Below are positions 1 through 10,080 of a stretch of DNA of 64,000 nucleotides, in pieces (within the stretch, counting starts at the first letter, position 1; every line of letters starts with the position of its first letter). Source of the stretch: Thermococcus litoralis DSM 5473. Lineage in GTDB: Archaea > Methanobacteriota_B > Thermococci > Thermococcales > Thermococcaceae. The notes beneath the pieces were generated by a model. It was not told where the DNA came from. It made no database searches and saw nothing but the letters and a program-made list of their open reading frames with translations. Position numbers and translations under genes: made by a program. The stretch is from contig NC_022084.1 in the NCBI RefSeq assembly GCF_000246985.2, positions 1,823,224 through 1,887,223 on the forward strand. Direction: 5' to 3'.

Positions 1-192
1 GGAGTTGCGCTCTATATAGCTGAAGGTCTGTGGTTCCTCTTCAAAGTGCTGGTGCTTTATGTTCTAGCAGTAACGCTGGTCAGGACATCCTTCGCGAGGT
101 TCAGGATAGAGCAGGCATCGAGGATCTTTTGGGTATATGTGAACATAATAGCCCTGCTTGGACTTTTACTGATATGGGCGGAGGTGATGTGA
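1..192 (+). CDS. NuoH-like membrane subunit of a hydrogenase-type complex (partial, C-terminal end)
   Basis: The window opens inside this gene and the last 63 codons are visible. The frame holds two hydrophobic stretches (residues about 10-25 and 47-60) around a basic segment with RTSFARFRIEQ, the sort of arginine-rich loop found near the C-terminus of NuoH/MbhM proteins. These anchor the hydrogenase module in the membrane in Mbh, Mbx and formate hydrogenlyase complexes. It ends in TGA one base before the next start, whose GGAGGTGATG ribosome binding site lies inside this gene, so the two are translationally linked. NuoH followed by a NuoI-like ferredoxin is the MbhM-MbhN order. Which complex this is cannot be decided from the fragment. 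Confidence 0.7.
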   Translation, partial: GVALYIAEGLWFLFKVLVLYVLAVTLVRTSFARFRIEQASRIFWVYVNIIALLGLLLIWAEVM

Positions 193-193
193 A

Positions 194-651
194 ATGCCAA
201 CAAAAGCAATGTTCCTAATGATAAAACAGATGCTTCAGAGGCCGTTCACAAACCCATTTCCAGTAAAGCACGCTCCAAAAGACGTAACATCGCTCATTAA
301 AAAGATCCAAAAAGGGGAAGTAAAAATATATCCCCCCGTCCCTGTTCCAGAAGGATTTAGAGGGAAGCTGCACTACGATCCCGAGAGATGCATTGGGTGC
401 AGGCTGTGTATAATGGTGTGCCCTGCAAACGCCATGGAATGGATCCCGGAGCTTAGGAAAATAAGGCACTATGTTTCCCGCTGTATGTTCTGTGCTCTCT
501 GTGTAGACGTCTGTCCAGGTAAAAAGTTCCCAGGAGAAGAAAAGCTGTAAAGGCACTATCCATGAGCGATGAATTCCTCATTGCTGATTACGACAAGTAC
601 AGTGACAACCTTATAGAAGAACCTCCCGAAGCTAGGGAAAAAGGTATTTAA
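194..651 (+). pseudogene. MbhN/NuoI-like 2x[4Fe-4S] ferredoxin subunit, broken by a one-base frameshift
   Basis: The first frame (194-550) has two complete CxxCxxCxxxCP motifs (CIGCRLCIMVCP and CMFCALCVDVCP), the polyferredoxin that wires electrons to the catalytic subunits of Mbh/Mbx/Fhl-type complexes. It stops at 548-550. The next frame then continues with MSDEFLIADYDKYSDN (from 562) to a stop at 649-651, which resembles the normal C-terminal tail of MbhN proteins. Adding one base near 540-546 joins the two into a 152-residue protein of usual length. The strong GGAGGTGATG at 180-189 sets the start. Either the last third is lost or the base is a sequencing error; the iron-sulfur domain survives in both cases. 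Confidence 0.75.
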
Positions 652-674
652 TTACCTTTTCTTTATTCTTTACC

Positions 675-1393
675 ATGATACTCGTCGGAACATGTGGTTT
701 TTGTGAGGCCAAGAAGAGATATTTTGAAGACTTCAGCACTGTGGAAGTTCAGCAAACTTTTTACAAGATCTTACAGGAAAAGACCCTCCAAAAATGGGGA
801 AAAGAGGCCCCGGAAGATTTTGTGTTTTCTATTAAGGGATTTCAGGGTATAACACATCCTCCAAACAGTCCCATTTGGAGACGGAGTAATGTAAAGCTGT
901 CTGGGAATGTAGGATTGCTAAGACCAACAGAGGAGGTTTTTAAATACTGGGAGCTTACACTTAAAGAAGCTGAGGTGTTAGGAGCAAGGTTTATCCTGAT
1001 TCAGCTTCCCAAAAGCTTTAAAGAAAGTGAAGAGAGCTTTGCTAATGCAGAGAAATTCTTTGAGCAGATAGAGAGAAAAGAGTTTGAAATTGCAGTTGAA
1101 CTTAGAGGCTGGAGTGAAAGGGGATAAAGAAATTCGTTAGGGAGTTTGATCTCATCGATGTCGCAGACCCTACAATATGGGAACCCACTCATGGGGGAGT
1201 GATCAATTACTACCGCCTTCACGGAGCTTATCAGGAAGGAAGGATAATATACAAACACAAATACAGTGAAGAAGAGTTAAGGGCGATAGCCAAAAAAGTC
1301 AAAGAGTGGAACGAGGCAGAGAGCTACGTTTACTTCAACAACGTCTATATGTGCGACGATGCCAAGCGTTTTATCCAAATCCTGGCTTTCTAA
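675..1393 (+). pseudogene. DUF72 (YecE-like) TIM-barrel protein, frameshifted
   Basis: The N-terminal part (675-1127) begins MILVGTCGFCEAKKRYFEDF, the typical opening of DUF72 proteins, and includes the FSIKGFQGITH segment. It stops just after RGW. The rest of the family (VREFDLIDVADPT, YYRLHG, YVYFNN) is found one frame over from 1124 to 1393. Adding one G to the GGGG run at 1120-1123 restores a 239-residue DUF72 protein of normal length. The function of DUF72 is not established. There is no strong ribosome binding site; a TATA-like AATTACCTTTTC lies upstream, so the transcript may be nearly leaderless. Confidence 0.85.
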
Positions 1394-1411
1394 TTTTTAC
1401 TTTTTTCTTTT
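1391..1411 (+). terminator. T-rich run after the DUF72 gene
   Basis: Two or three runs of T directly follow the stop codon (TTTTTAC then TTTTTT then TTTT). Thermococcales terminators are usually plain T-runs without a required hairpin. This is inferred from position and composition only. Confidence 0.45.
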
Positions 1412-1416
1412 GAAAG

Positions 1417-1436
1417 CCTCGCCCTTTATGGCGGGG
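1417..1436. other. GC-rich hairpin, transposon-end-like
   Basis: CCTCGCC, a six-base loop and GGCGGGG form a seven-pair stem (one G-T). Hairpins of this form, followed by GGATGAAG, resemble the subterminal hairpins of archaeal IS200/IS605-type elements. No transposase of that family is left here, so this would be a relic. The assignment rests on resemblance only. Confidence 0.35.
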
Positions 1437-1529
1437 GATGAAGTAATCGAAAGACCAGCCTCGGGGCGGAAAGCACTACACCAAAACACTTAAATACTAA
1501 ACCATACTACTAAATACTGGGGGAGTTAC

Positions 1530-1685
1530 GTGGGAGTAATAACCATCTCCGTTGATGATGAAGTCGAGAAGAAATTCAGAGAACTCGTGGAGAAAAAATA
1601 CGGGAAAATCAGAGGGGCTTTAGGTGTTGCGGTAACCGAAGCAATGAAACTCTGGATTAAAAAAGTCGAAAGCGAGGAAAAATGA
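1530..1685 (+). CDS. Small ribbon-helix-helix type protein, 51 aa
   Basis: A GTG start at 1530, with GGGGGAG seven bases upstream, opens a 51-residue frame beginning VGVITISVDDEVEKKF and ending in KLWIKKVESEEK. A short beta strand with alternating hydrophobic residues followed by two helices fits the MetJ/Arc/CopG DNA-binding fold, as in many VapB antitoxins. No toxin gene follows. An AT-rich promoter (CACTTAAATACTAAA, about 1486-1500) precedes it. It sits between two GC-rich hairpins, so it may belong to a decayed mobile element. Function is inferred from fold only. Confidence 0.6.
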   Translation: MGVITISVDDEVEKKFRELVEKKYGKIRGALGVAVTEAMKLWIKKVESEEK

Positions 1686-1699
1686 AACGAGCAGTAACC

Positions 1700-2016
1700 C
1701 TGACCTCCTCCCCGCCGTGAACGGTGAGGGTTCCAACGAGCTAACCCCTTGCCAGTGGCAGGGAAGTTTACGGGCGACTCATTCCCTACTCGGCGTTACC
1801 GCCTTTCGGTTCAGCCCGAGGGCACGGTCTTGTGCCCGTTACCCCTACCGCAAGCAGTTCGGGGTTATGGTTTCAGAGGCTAAACCTTCAATCTTTGACA
1901 GCTCTAAAGGGCAGTTCTTCAAGGACGCCTGTCGGTGTCTAAACCACTCCAAGCGGAGTGGTAACGCGAAACCCCTCATCTCATCGGGTTATTAAATTTG
2001 GCCTCTTCGAGGCCTC
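1700..2016. ncRNA. GC-rich, hairpin-dense segment: candidate structured RNA (possibly a relic TnpB-element end)
   Basis: This stretch is visibly richer in G+C than its surroundings and carries several clean inverted repeats: CCCCGCCG/CGGTGAGG (1710-1729, one mismatch), TGCCA/TGGCA (1750-1760), GGGCAC/GTGCCC (1820-1837), ACCACTCC/GGAGTGGT (1943-1962) and GGCCTC/GAGGCC (2000-2014). High GC with many perfect stems is the mark of structural RNA in an AT-biased hyperthermophile. The 92-codon frame through it (1717-1995) has no ribosome binding site and no recognisable domain, and I do not call it a gene. On the minus strand, CCGTTCACGGCGGGGAGG near 1710 resembles the right end of archaeal IS605/TnpB elements, where omega RNA ends. 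Strand and identity are open. Confidence 0.45.
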
Positions 2017-2053
2017 ATTACTTTGTAGGAGTTTAAAAGGGTTTCTATTTGAG

Positions 2054-2922
2054 GGGCGTGTTTAGTTTCACCCCCTGTTATTTAAACAGTATTTGACTCT
2101 GAGGAGGATTTTCAGACCATAACACATTACCCCAAGCAAAATTCGGGTTACAGTAGTCTTTTTCAGAAAACAGGGGATCCTACTGCCAAACCACGTTGTA
2201 AACGCACCCCAGAACCCCTCATGAGGATTCCTATACCTGTACTCTTCTTCAGAAAACACTCTATCTCTCTTCTTACTACCAAAACCACCTGGAAGGTTCT
2301 TAGTCTTCTTAACAATCGGCCGATAACCCTTTTCCACCACAGTGTTCAGAACTTTCTTTGAATCATAAGCCCCATCAGCATAAAAATTCCCAGAACCCTC
2401 CGGCAGGAGTTCAATCAGCTCGTTCTCAGAAGTCGTGATCTTCACAGCAACCGGATACAGTAAACCTGGCAGGATTCTCGTTATTGCCTGAACTTCTATT
2501 CTGTCCTTTTTTTATTTGTGATAATGGTTGAGTCTGCTTGAGTGCTGGCGTAGGGTAATTTCTGGAGTTTTTTCAGGAGGTGGTTTTTCAGTTCTTCGAG
2601 GTTCAGTTTTTTCTCCCAGTTGTGGAGGGTTGAGTAGTGAATGTTTGCTCCGAAGAATTTTCTGCCGTAGTGCTGGGCGTCTCTGAGGGGTAGGTTGTAG
2701 TATTGTTTAAAGAGGAGTATTGCCAGTATTGTTTTTACTGGAAATTTTTTGGATTTTGGTAGGTTCTTCAGCTTTCCTTCTGATTCGAAGTCTGCTAAAA
2801 CGTCGAGGATTATGAATGCCACGCTTTCAGGGTCTTTGAGTCTGTGATCCCATCTGGGGATCACGACAACCACCTGAAAGAATTCAGCAAAAACCCTAAT
2901 AAAGGTTACTATAAACACGCCC
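2054..2922 (-). mobile_element. Insertion sequence copy 1, 869 bp, DDE transposase with internal frameshift
   Basis: The ends were fixed by comparison with a second copy at 23253-24121 of the same length and about 99 percent identity. Terminal inverted repeats are GGGCGTGTTTA (left, 2054) and its complement (right, ending 2922). No clear target duplication is visible. The element carries one transposase in two overlapping frames. Its right end lies 12 bases from the promoter AACCTTTTTAAAT of the next gene, and its left end is near a TTTAAAAGGG box. The few differences between copies suggest recent movement. Confidence 0.9.
2068..2864 (-). CDS. IS4/IS5-like DDE transposase made by -1 frameshifting (copy 1)
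   Basis: Frame one runs from a GTG at 2864 (AGGTGG six bases upstream; the frame stays open further upstream) to a stop at 2496, and has the first acidic motif QADSTIIT. It ends at a run of seven A's followed by GG. The -1 frame continues directly (KKDRIEVQAITRILPGLL) to 2068 and holds the second Asp (YADGAYDSKK) and the R-x3-E motif (RNPHE). Joined, the product is 265 residues, so both frames are needed for a full DDE site. The other copy keeps the same A7 and the same split, which argues for programmed slippage rather than error. Exact family is uncertain. Confidence 0.8.
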
Positions 2923-2933
2923 TTCAAATGAGC

Positions 2934-2946
2934 AACCTTTTTAAAT
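2934..2946 (+). promoter_or_regulatory. BRE/TATA promoter of the UPF0200 gene
   Basis: AACCTTTTTAAAT lies about 27-39 bases before the start codon, the spacing expected for a short-leader archaeal transcript. It lies 12 bases outside the right end of the insertion sequence, so the promoter itself was spared. Confidence 0.6.
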
Positions 2947-2972
2947 CAATTAGCTTTAGATGGGTGTGGGCA

Positions 2973-3545
2973 ATGATAATCTGTATAGTAGGAATGCCTG
3001 GTTCTGGGAAAGGCCAGATAGTGAAAATTTTTGGAAAGTACGGAGTGCCTCACGTTTCTATGGGGGATATTGTGAGGGAAGAAGCTGATAAGAGAGGGAT
3101 CCCAAGAACTCCCGAAGGTATGAACAGTGTGAGCATTCAGCTTAGGCAGGAGCTTGGGGACAATGCCGTGGCAAAATTAACGATCCCAAAGGTAAAAGAA
3201 CTACTAAAGAAGTACAAGGCAGTTATAATCGACGGAGTGAGGTCTCTAGATGAAATTCAGACGTTTAAAGATGCGTTTCCAGAGGAAGAGATAATCATCA
3301 TAGCTGTACACTCTTCGCCAAGAAAAAGATTCGAGAGGCTTAGCAGAAGAGGGAGAAGCGACGATCCAAAAACATGGAGTGAATTTGAGGCCAGAGACTG
3401 GAAAGAGCTCAAGTTTGGAATTGGAAGCGTTATGGCTTTGGCGGACTACTTAATAGTGAATGAAAACCACATAGCAGAATACAAAAGAGAGATAGAGAGA
3501 CTCGCGGAGAAACTTGGACTAAAAAGCAACAGAGCTACCTCTTGA
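2973..3545 (+). CDS. UPF0200 family P-loop nucleotide kinase-like protein, 190 aa
   Basis: The protein opens [15 protein letters not shown], a Walker A loop, followed by [12 protein letters not shown] and [11 protein letters not shown], as in adenylate/dephospho-CoA-kinase-like folds. UPF0200 proteins are often labelled dephospho-CoA kinase, but the substrate is unproven here. The ATG at 2973 is preferred over an upstream in-frame ATG at 2844 because that lies inside the insertion sequence; GGGTGTGGG precedes the chosen start and the Walker A strand begins at once. The 3' end overlaps the polymerase gene tail-to-tail by 11 bases. Confidence 0.85.
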   Translation: MIICIVGMPGSGKGQIVKIFGKYGVPHVSMGDIVREEADKRGIPRTPEGMNSVSIQLRQELGDNAVAKLTIPKVKELLKKYKAVIIDGVRSLDEIQTFKDAFPEEEIIIIAVHSSPRKRFERLSRRGRSDDPKTWSEFEARDWKELKFGIGSVMALADYLIVNENHIAEYKREIERLAEKLGLKSNRATS

Positions 3546-6500
3546 GCCATGCATCTAAGCCGGTTTGTTTTGAGCTTTGATACCTTAAATCCTCCTTTCT
3601 GTATCCAAACGCTTCGAGTATCCTAAGTACTGCCGGCAAAACTTGGTTTTCTATGTAGTAGTCCGGATCGTACTTGTGTTTTCTAGGATCGTATTCTGTA
3701 AGTAAAATTACCCTATCGCTTATCTTTCCGCTCCCTTTGAGAACGATATAGCTTATTATTGTGCCCGGTTTCACTTTTATCCCTCTTGCGGCAAGTCTTT
3801 TTGCTATCGCGACATGAGGGCCAATGGCTTTGTAGTCCTTTAAATCCCTGGTAATCTGCTCATGGATAACAAGCTTTTCAAGTGGAACCCTGTATTTTGC
3901 TATTTTCTCTACAACATCTCTAACAACTTCTACAGCTTTTTCAACACTTCCCTCTTTAAGTATAGCCTCTAAAACCTTTGCCTGAGTCTCCTTAGCTATC
4001 TCACTCCAATCTCTCCTTACTACTTCCAAGCCCCTTGTTGTTATCCTGCCCTCTTCATCTATGACTGCATAGCGCTTTTTTGTAACAAAGAATCCTCTCA
4101 AGTAAAAGCCCTCATACTCAAGCTCAAGCAGACCTGGAAGTTTGGAGTTTATGTAGTTTAGGAATTCCTTGGCTTTCTTTTTAATGAGTTCAGGCTTTTC
4201 CCCGGGTATTGTGGCATAAAAGCCGTCAGTATTGTGTACCAGGATGTTGTTTGCAAAGAACCTATGCGTCTCTTCGACTTCAATGTCATAAACGTAACCC
4301 TCGTATGGTATCTCTTCGACTTTTTTCACATGCACAAGATCAAAGCCAAAATCTATGGTATTCCTTTTTACCCTCGCTGATTTTAAATGTTCTAAAAGTC
4401 TCTTCTGCTTTCTCTCGATTAAAAAGCCTATCCTTTCAGCAAAACGCCACTTATTTTTGATCCTTAGATGCTTTGAGTAGGTTCCAGTAGAAACACCATT
4501 GTAGCGATTTGGAGTAGTCTCAGCAAATATTGAATTTGAAATTCCAACAATCCACAGAAGCTTCCTTACTTCCCTTAGAAAGTCAGCATCAATGTTTGTT
4601 AGCCTGATCTCTGGAACTCCCTTCCTGATAGTTACAGTACCATCAGCTGAAAACAGTCCTCGTAGAAATGCCTCTATGTAAGTAACCGGAAGCTCATACA
4701 TGAACTCTGGAATTTTTCGTCTTCCTTTTTCGTCCTTAAAGTGCCTTTTCATAAACTTTACAAGGCTCTTTGCCAAGATGTTGAAGTCCCCTTTCTCGTT
4801 TTTTGGGTAATAGTTTGAGATTACTCCATAAGTTTTTAGGGGTTCCAGAAGTTTTTGCTTTATCTCTTCTGCATCTTTGCCTGTTGAAAGTCCAAGATAA
4901 TACTCTGCCCAACGAGAATCTCCACCCCAGTTTCCATCTCCTACAATCAATCCTACGAGCTCCCAGAATTTTACTGCTATTTCGCTAGTTTTGGTATTCT
5001 CATCCTTTAACGGTGCATTTGGGCATATGAGCGATTTTACTGCTTTGCCTAATTCAAAAGGCTTTACTTCCTTTAGTCTTTCCCCGATTTTTTTGGCAGT
5101 TTTCGTTTTTGACGTGTTTAGATAGCCTATGAGAGAATGATCCTCAGTAACATCTATATACCAGCTGTTGGTCAGCCAGATGCGGAACATTCTTTTATTC
5201 GCTCTGTGCCTCATCACGTAGGGGACGGGCTTCCAGACAAGCTTTCCGTCATCGTCCAGAGTTAGTGCTTCAACACCTTCGAGAATGCAGTATTCTTTTT
5301 CGCCAATGCTGTAGTCCACCTTAGAGAAAAGATCCTTTATTTTCACAAATCTAATCTTTCCGTTTTGCCTTATTATGATCTCACTTTCTCCTGAGACACT
5401 GTCCGCATAAAGAACCTTAAAGCCGAACTTTTCCTCTATTTCTCTTATCGTCATCTCTATGTAGTGTCTCCCCCATGCGGTAACGCTTTCAGCACATTCC
5501 TTCGAGTACCATCTTGCCTTAGGATACCCCATATAGCCGTAATAGCTGTTGTGAGCATAGAGCAAACCAAAACCAACAAGAAAGTTCTCGTTATCCTCAA
5601 CGCTTAGGTCATAGACATACCCTTCATAGTCCTTTTCTTTAACACTTTTGACTCTGTCAAGGACAATATCTCCATTAATGAAGAACTCCAAGAGCTTGGC
5701 TTTCTCCCTGTTAAGTTTTCCAGAGTCAACAAGCTCTTTAAATTTCTTGAACGTCATGTTCTTTTGGAACTCTTTTCCAAACACGTCCCTAAGGATCTCT
5801 TTGGGAATTAAGTTAGAGTAGTATGTGTTTTTCTCCCTAGACGTTTGTGGAAATTGCAGGTCTTCATTTATATACACTCTATAGACCCCACTGTCAAAGC
5901 CTATCTTTACAGAGGATATTCCCAAAGAGTTCAGCAAGAACACAAGCTGATTTGCAAGGAGCTCGCTTTTTGTTGAGAGCCTAAACCTTTTTGATGGATG
6001 TATATCTCCATCGCCTGTAAAATACGCCTCTAAAAATGACCACCGTACCGGTTCGGGAGAGGTGAGTATAACAGAAGGAATTCTCTTGTTTTCGGCTAAT
6101 GCTCCACAGAGGCATTTCATAACTAAGTATGCCATCTTCTTTGATATACTTACGCAATTTCTGTCAACTCTAACCTTGCCAAAGAATTTTTCTGCAACAT
6201 TTTTCATGCTCTCAAGAACATTAGGGTCCTCATTGTAAAGCTTCACCGAATAACTGATACCACCAGTTTTATTTTTTTGTGCACCTGCATAGCCCTCACT
6301 AACATAGTAACCTAGGAGCTTCCCAAAATCCTCATCGACTTTGAGAATACAATTCGTTCTAAAGCCATTGAGAGTTCCAATTTTCCATTCTTCGAGCTCT
6401 TTTTGTGGGAAGTAAGATATAAAATCCTTGATCTCGTTGAACATTACTAAATACTCTCTCTTGTTTCCGTTGTACTTAACGCTTCCAGCAAGCTTCTCGT

Positions 6501-8643
6501 AAAGTTGTTTATATTTCTTTAATCTCTCCCAGTCAGTAACTTCATATCCGCGGGGCAGTAGTTTGATAAGGCCTAGTTTTTCGAGATGGAACAAATAGCG
6601 ATTAAATGTTCTTATCCTTCTATTTTCTTCTCCAAACATCCACCTTAAAGTTCTCAGCATTCCTTTAAAGAAGTTCTTTCTGCCCTTGGCTGAAATCGTC
6701 ATCACAATGTCGGCTGTTTCTTCCTCGGAAAGATCTGAGATTAACTCGGGAATGTTTATGCTTACCCCTTTTTCATTGAGTTTAATTTTCTTTGGTGCTA
6801 CAATAAGGTCACCTTCTTTTATCCCATCTCCAGAAACTTCCTTTATTTCTCCATTTCTAACTGTAAACAGACTATGGCCAGCAGTTATGTTAATTTTTCT
6901 ACCAGAGCTAAGCTGAATCTCATAAGCTTTCCCTTTATACTTATGTCTTATGAGGGCTTTGACTTTTTTGACTTCACTTTCTTTGATTTTTTTGTTGAAT
7001 GAGAATGCAAAAAGGTTGTTTACTTCGAGAACTTCAGTATTCTCTACTGTTTTAACGTTTTCCTTCTGTTTTTCCATGTAAGAGTTTATAAACTCGCCAA
7101 TTTTCACGAATTTTATTTCTCCATTTTCAATTATTGGTAACCACTCGTTGGGTAAGATGCTGTTTGCAAGCAATTTAATAGCCCTTTGCCTATAATCGAG
7201 CATTTTCTTTTCGATCGGGTCAATTGTGGATTTCATTTTCTTCTTTATATCTTGCCTCATTGCAATTAAGTCCCCGAGTATGGAGGGAATAAAGCCCGGA
7301 AAGTCCTTGCAGAACCTATATCCTACTATCGGAGCAACATCGTAATTCTTACAGCCCTCTTTTTCAAGGGTATCTGGGGATACGTTGTGAGTAACTATTA
7401 TTGAAGGGTACAGACTGCGGAAATCCAAATAAATGATATTTTCCCACAAACCTTTTTCTGGCTCTTTTACATATCCTCCCAGGTAAGTTGTTCTTAAGCG
7501 CCGTTTATACTCTTCCTCATCAGGTTTGTTCGGTGCAAGTTCATTCCTCGCGTATGCCACCCTTAAAAGATACCACTCCACGAGGTTGCCGGTGCTTGAT
7601 CTCGAGACGTCCCATACACTTTGACCTATCAGCTTTGCCAGCTCAGCTTCCATGGGGAAGAATTCCTTCCCGAGCTCATACGTTGCCCTAGCATCTTCCA
7701 TTGAGTACTGGGCTAGTTTTTTCATGCTTTCTTCTGTTTCCCATATAGCGGCAATTTCCTCTGCTCCTAATTTGCTTTTGGTTTTTCCTAAAACTGCTTC
7801 ATAAACTGCCTCAAGCGTATACGTTGGGAGGTTTATCGTCCTTCGCACAACTGGGAAAAGATCAAAGTGGATTCTACCCTTGATTTCCACAGCAAAACTA
7901 TCACCCATCCTCTGAATCTTGGGTTCGGGATGTTCTTTGTCCCTTCCTAAGACAAGCCGAACTCCCAGCTTTTCTGCCCGTTTTATGAGATACGGCAAAT
8001 CAAAATTGTCCCCATTGTAAGTTATTATCACATCGGGGTCTTTTTCTTTAACAACTTGAACAAAACGCTTTATCATTTCTCTTTCATTGGACACAACATC
8101 GACATACGGCAAATCGATATTTTTCCATGTGATTACTCTGGCCTCTTCTTCATCGGCATAACTAATCATTATTATCTCGCCCTTTCCAAATTCATCTCCC
8201 TCATGATAAAACGTTTCAATATCAAAGGCAAGGAGCTTAAGCTCCTCGTCTCCCTCCATGGGAATCAAGCCCTTGTCTATGAGATAACGCTTGGCAAAGG
8301 GTATGTCATATTCGTAAATGTCAACCACAGCTGGATGTTCCCTTATTTTGCCCCGCATAGCTGGAACGTCTTGGGGATGCTCGAAAATGAGCTTCCAGAC
8401 TTCAACTTCCCTTCCCAAAAATTTTTTCCTGACTTTCACTGCATCGAGCACTCTCACAGTTTTTCCATGTCTCTCGCCCTTTATTGCCTTTATCTCCTCA
8501 ATAGCGGAGTCATCTTTGAGAAGAGCATATATATAGGGCTGAAAATGAGGGTCAAGTTCTATTTTAAACTCCCCGTTCTCTTTCTTAAAAATTCGGATTA
8601 TAGGCTTGCCATCTTTTGTTATGTAATCAGTGTCCAGTATCAT
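3535..8643 (-). CDS. pol: Family B DNA polymerase precursor with two inteins (Vent-type), 1702 aa
   Basis: The reading frame gives a 1702-residue precursor that splices to 774 residues (494 + 49 + 231). Exonuclease motifs FDIET and YNGDNFD, palm motif [10 protein letters not shown] (motif A), [12 protein letters not shown] (motif B) and YAD-TDG (motif C) are all present; inteins interrupt motifs B and C at the usual conserved positions. It is the replicative/repair polymerase with 3'-5' proofreading. The start at 8643 ([13 protein letters not shown]) follows GGTGGT; an in-frame extension to 8754 lacks support and would run into the divergent gene. Sequence and intein lengths match what is known of the T. 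litoralis enzyme. Confidence 0.99.
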   Translation of the reverse strand: MILDTDYITKDGKPIIRIFKKENGEFKIELDPHFQPYIYALLKDDSAIEEIKAIKGERHGKTVRVLDAVKVRKKFLGREVEVWKLIFEHPQDVPAMRGKIREHPAVVDIYEYDIPFAKRYLIDKGLIPMEGDEELKLLAFDIETFYHEGDEFGKGEIIMISYADEEEARVITWKNIDLPYVDVVSNEREMIKRFVQVVKEKDPDVIITYNGDNFDLPYLIKRAEKLGVRLVLGRDKEHPEPKIQRMGDSFAVEIKGRIHFDLFPVVRRTINLPTYTLEAVYEAVLGKTKSKLGAEEIAAIWETEESMKKLAQYSMEDARATYELGKEFFPMEAELAKLIGQSVWDVSRSSTGNLVEWYLLRVAYARNELAPNKPDEEEYKRRLRTTYLGGYVKEPEKGLWENIIYLDFRSLYPSIIVTHNVSPDTLEKEGCKNYDVAPIVGYRFCKDFPGFIPSILGDLIAMRQDIKKKMKSTIDPIEKKMLDYRQRAIKLLANSILPNEWLPIIENGEIKFVKIGEFINSYMEKQKENVKTVENTEVLEVNNLFAFSFNKKIKESEVKKVKALIRHKYKGKAYEIQLSSGRKINITAGHSLFTVRNGEIKEVSGDGIKEGDLIVAPKKIKLNEKGVSINIPELISDLSEEETADIVMTISAKGRKNFFKGMLRTLRWMFGEENRRIRTFNRYLFHLEKLGLIKLLPRGYEVTDWERLKKYKQLYEKLAGSVKYNGNKREYLVMFNEIKDFISYFPQKELEEWKIGTLNGFRTNCILKVDEDFGKLLGYYVSEGYAGAQKNKTGGISYSVKLYNEDPNVLESMKNVAEKFFGKVRVDRNCVSISKKMAYLVMKCLCGALAENKRIPSVILTSPEPVRWSFLEAYFTGDGDIHPSKRFRLSTKSELLANQLVFLLNSLGISSVKIGFDSGVYRVYINEDLQFPQTSREKNTYYSNLIPKEILRDVFGKEFQKNMTFKKFKELVDSGKLNREKAKLLEFFINGDIVLDRVKSVKEKDYEGYVYDLSVEDNENFLVGFGLLYAHNSYYGYMGYPKARWYSKECAESVTAWGRHYIEMTIREIEEKFGFKVLYADSVSGESEIIIRQNGKIRFVKIKDLFSKVDYSIGEKEYCILEGVEALTLDDDGKLVWKPVPYVMRHRANKRMFRIWLTNSWYIDVTEDHSLIGYLNTSKTKTAKKIGERLKEVKPFELGKAVKSLICPNAPLKDENTKTSEIAVKFWELVGLIVGDGNWGGDSRWAEYYLGLSTGKDAEEIKQKLLEPLKTYGVISNYYPKNEKGDFNILAKSLVKFMKRHFKDEKGRRKIPEFMYELPVTYIEAFLRGLFSADGTVTIRKGVPEIRLTNIDADFLREVRKLLWIVGISNSIFAETTPNRYNGVSTGTYSKHLRIKNKWRFAERIGFLIERKQKRLLEHLKSARVKRNTIDFGFDLVHVKKVEEIPYEGYVYDIEVEETHRFFANNILVHNTDGFYATIPGEKPELIKKKAKEFLNYINSKLPGLLELEYEGFYLRGFFVTKKRYAVIDEEGRITTRGLEVVRRDWSEIAKETQAKVLEAILKEGSVEKAVEVVRDVVEKIAKYRVPLEKLVIHEQITRDLKDYKAIGPHVAIAKRLAARGIKVKPGTIISYIVLKGSGKISDRVILLTEYDPRKHKYDPDYYIENQVLPAVLRILEAFGYRKEDLRYQSSKQTGLDAWLKR
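4231..5400 (-). other. Intein 2 (pol-c site, 390 aa) with LAGLIDADG homing endonuclease
   Basis: It begins SVSGESE after extein VLYAD and ends ILVHN before TDGFYA, giving a 390-residue intein with Ser at the N-terminal junction, His-Asn at its end and Thr as the +1 residue. [12 protein letters not shown] and [11 protein letters not shown] are the two LAGLIDADG motifs. This matches PI-TliI, the classic splicing and homing enzyme. The insertion point is the catalytic YADTDG motif, so unspliced polymerase should be inactive. Confidence 0.97.
5548..7161 (-). other. Intein 1 (pol-b site, 538 aa) with LAGLIDADG homing endonuclease
   Basis: It begins with Ser (SILPNEW) after extein KLLAN and ends AHN before SYYGYMG, so splice-site residues Ser, His-Asn and downstream Ser are all present. 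The length is exactly 538 codons. Two LAGLIDADG-type helices are seen ([10 protein letters not shown] and [11 protein letters not shown]), both with acidic catalytic residues, so the nuclease looks intact. It matches the element known as PI-TliII. It sits in polymerase motif B. Confidence 0.97.
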
Positions 8644-8692
8644 AAATACCACCAGATATAAACTGGAGTTCAAATTAAATAAAAGTTCCGCC

Positions 8693-8704
8693 AAATTTTT
8701 AAAC
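8693..8704 (+). promoter_or_regulatory. TATA promoter of the m5C methyltransferase gene
   Basis: AAATTTTTAAAC lies about 21-32 bases before the ATG at 8725 and no ribosome binding site is seen, so the transcript is probably leaderless. The divergent polymerase gene starts about 80 bases away and has its own GGTGGT site. Confidence 0.6.
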
Positions 8705-8724
8705 CCCCATCCAAATCGAAAATC

Positions 8725-10077
8725 ATGGAGTTGTTCTACAGAATAACCCTTCACGAACTCATTGCAGATATACTGACCCTCATAGAGGAGCGTGAGCTTT
8801 CATCAAAAAATGCTTTGGAGAGAGTTTTCAAGAGGGTTAGCGGGAAGGACAGAGAAAGGGCGAGAGGTTTGGCTCATGCTTACGTTTTTGAAATTGAAAA
8901 ATGGAGGAAGAAAATAGATTTTATCGCGAATTCTCTCCTCAAAGGAACCAGAATCGAGGATCTCGACCTCTACCTTGCGAACCTTCTTAGGATTGGTATA
9001 TTTGAAATGAAGTTTAAGGGTGTTAATCCAGCAATAGCCACTGATTCAGTGGTTAGAGTTGTAAAGGAAAAATATGACTTAAACAGAGCAAAATTTGTAA
9101 ATGCTGTTCTCAGAGAGACAGAAAAATTCGATCTGGAAAAAGCTCTAAAAAAGCTTAAAGAAAAGGATAGGATAGAGTATCTAAGCGTAAAATTTTCCCA
9201 TCCACGCTGGTATGTTGAATACGTAATTGACCTTCTCGGCTATGAAAGTGCGATAAGACTCTTGCTGAGCAATAACAGACCTCAAAGATACTACGTTAGA
9301 GTCAATCCATTAAAAACTGACATAGACAAACTTGCGGAATATTTGGAAGAACATGGCGTTAGAACGGCAAGAACCCCAGTTGATGACGTTCTAAAGATTT
9401 TGGAATACGAAACACCTATAACCCGCTTGGATTGGTATAAAGAAGGCTATTTTGTTATTCAAGACCTTGCTAGTGCTTATGTTGCCCACGTCCTTGCTCC
9501 TGAAAAAGGTGAGAGGGTTTTAGATCTTGCCGCTGCCCCGGGAAGCAAAACCTTCCACGTGGCCCATTTAATGGAAAATACTGGAAAGATAGTTGCCGTT
9601 GATTATTCCGCCGAAAGGCTCCAAAAAATGAAGGCAAAAATGAAAGTTCTTGGCGTCAAAAACGTCAAACTTGTGCACGCAGATGGGATGAAATTTAAAG
9701 ATAAAGAGCCATTTGACAAGATAATTCTCGATGCTCCCTGCTCTTCTTCTGGAACATACAGACAATTCCCGGAAGTTAAATGGCGCTTTGATGAGAAAAA
9801 GATAAAGAAGGTTATTCAGGTTCAAAAAGCTATGATAAGAAACGCTTACAAAAATCTAAGAGAAGGCGGGGAAATGACATATTCCACGTGCTCAATAAGA
9901 GTCGATGAAAATGAGGAGAACATAAAGTACGCCATGAATAAGGTAGGTTTTGAGCTTGTCGATTATCCATTCTCATGGGGAGAGAAGGGGGTCACTGAGA
10001 TTGGAGATAAGGTTTTTAGGAGTTTCACTCATTTACACGACTGTAACAGCTTTTTCATTGCAAAATTGAAAAAATAA
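8725..10077 (+). CDS. Fmu/RsmB-type RNA cytosine-C5 methyltransferase with NusB-like N-terminal domain, 450 aa
   Basis: Residues 1-130 or so are all-helical and resemble the NusB-like RNA-binding domain. The C-terminal part is a NOL1/NOP2/Sun methyltransferase: SAM-binding [11 protein letters not shown], then [10 protein letters not shown] (motif IV, PC) and [14 protein letters not shown] (motif VI, TC), the two cysteines used in m5C formation. Length equals that of archaeal Fmu homologues (450). The substrate, rRNA or tRNA, cannot be read from sequence. It is a stand-alone gene, divergent from the polymerase and convergent with the next gene, only three bases apart. Confidence 0.92.
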   Translation: MELFYRITLHELIADILTLIEERELSSKNALERVFKRVSGKDRERARGLAHAYVFEIEKWRKKIDFIANSLLKGTRIEDLDLYLANLLRIGIFEMKFKGVNPAIATDSVVRVVKEKYDLNRAKFVNAVLRETEKFDLEKALKKLKEKDRIEYLSVKFSHPRWYVEYVIDLLGYESAIRLLLSNNRPQRYYVRVNPLKTDIDKLAEYLEEHGVRTARTPVDDVLKILEYETPITRLDWYKEGYFVIQDLASAYVAHVLAPEKGERVLDLAAAPGSKTFHVAHLMENTGKIVAVDYSAERLQKMKAKMKVLGVKNVKLVHADGMKFKDKEPFDKIILDAPCSSSGTYRQFPEVKWRFDEKKIKKVIQVQKAMIRNAYKNLREGGEMTYSTCSIRVDENEENIKYAMNKVGFELVDYPFSWGEKGVTEIGDKVFRSFTHLHDCNSFFIAKLKK

Positions 10078-10080
10078 AAA

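Noticed and set aside
1717-1995. 92-codon open frame in the hairpin-rich segment
   Set aside because: No ribosome binding site and no recognisable domain, and it runs through several perfect stem-loops; better explained as a non-coding structured segment.
2040-2060. Target-site duplication around insertion sequence copy 1
   Set aside because: Bases outside the two ends do not match as a direct repeat in either copy; the similarity seen is an inverted extension of the ends.
8056-8661. 201-codon open frame opposite the polymerase gene
   Set aside because: It is the mirror frame of the polymerase N-terminus; codon pattern and lack of a start signal show it is a shadow.
8644-8754. N-terminal extension of the DNA polymerase by 37 codons
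   Set aside because: The known protein begins MILDTDY, with GGTGGT before it, and the extension overlaps the divergent promoter and gene.
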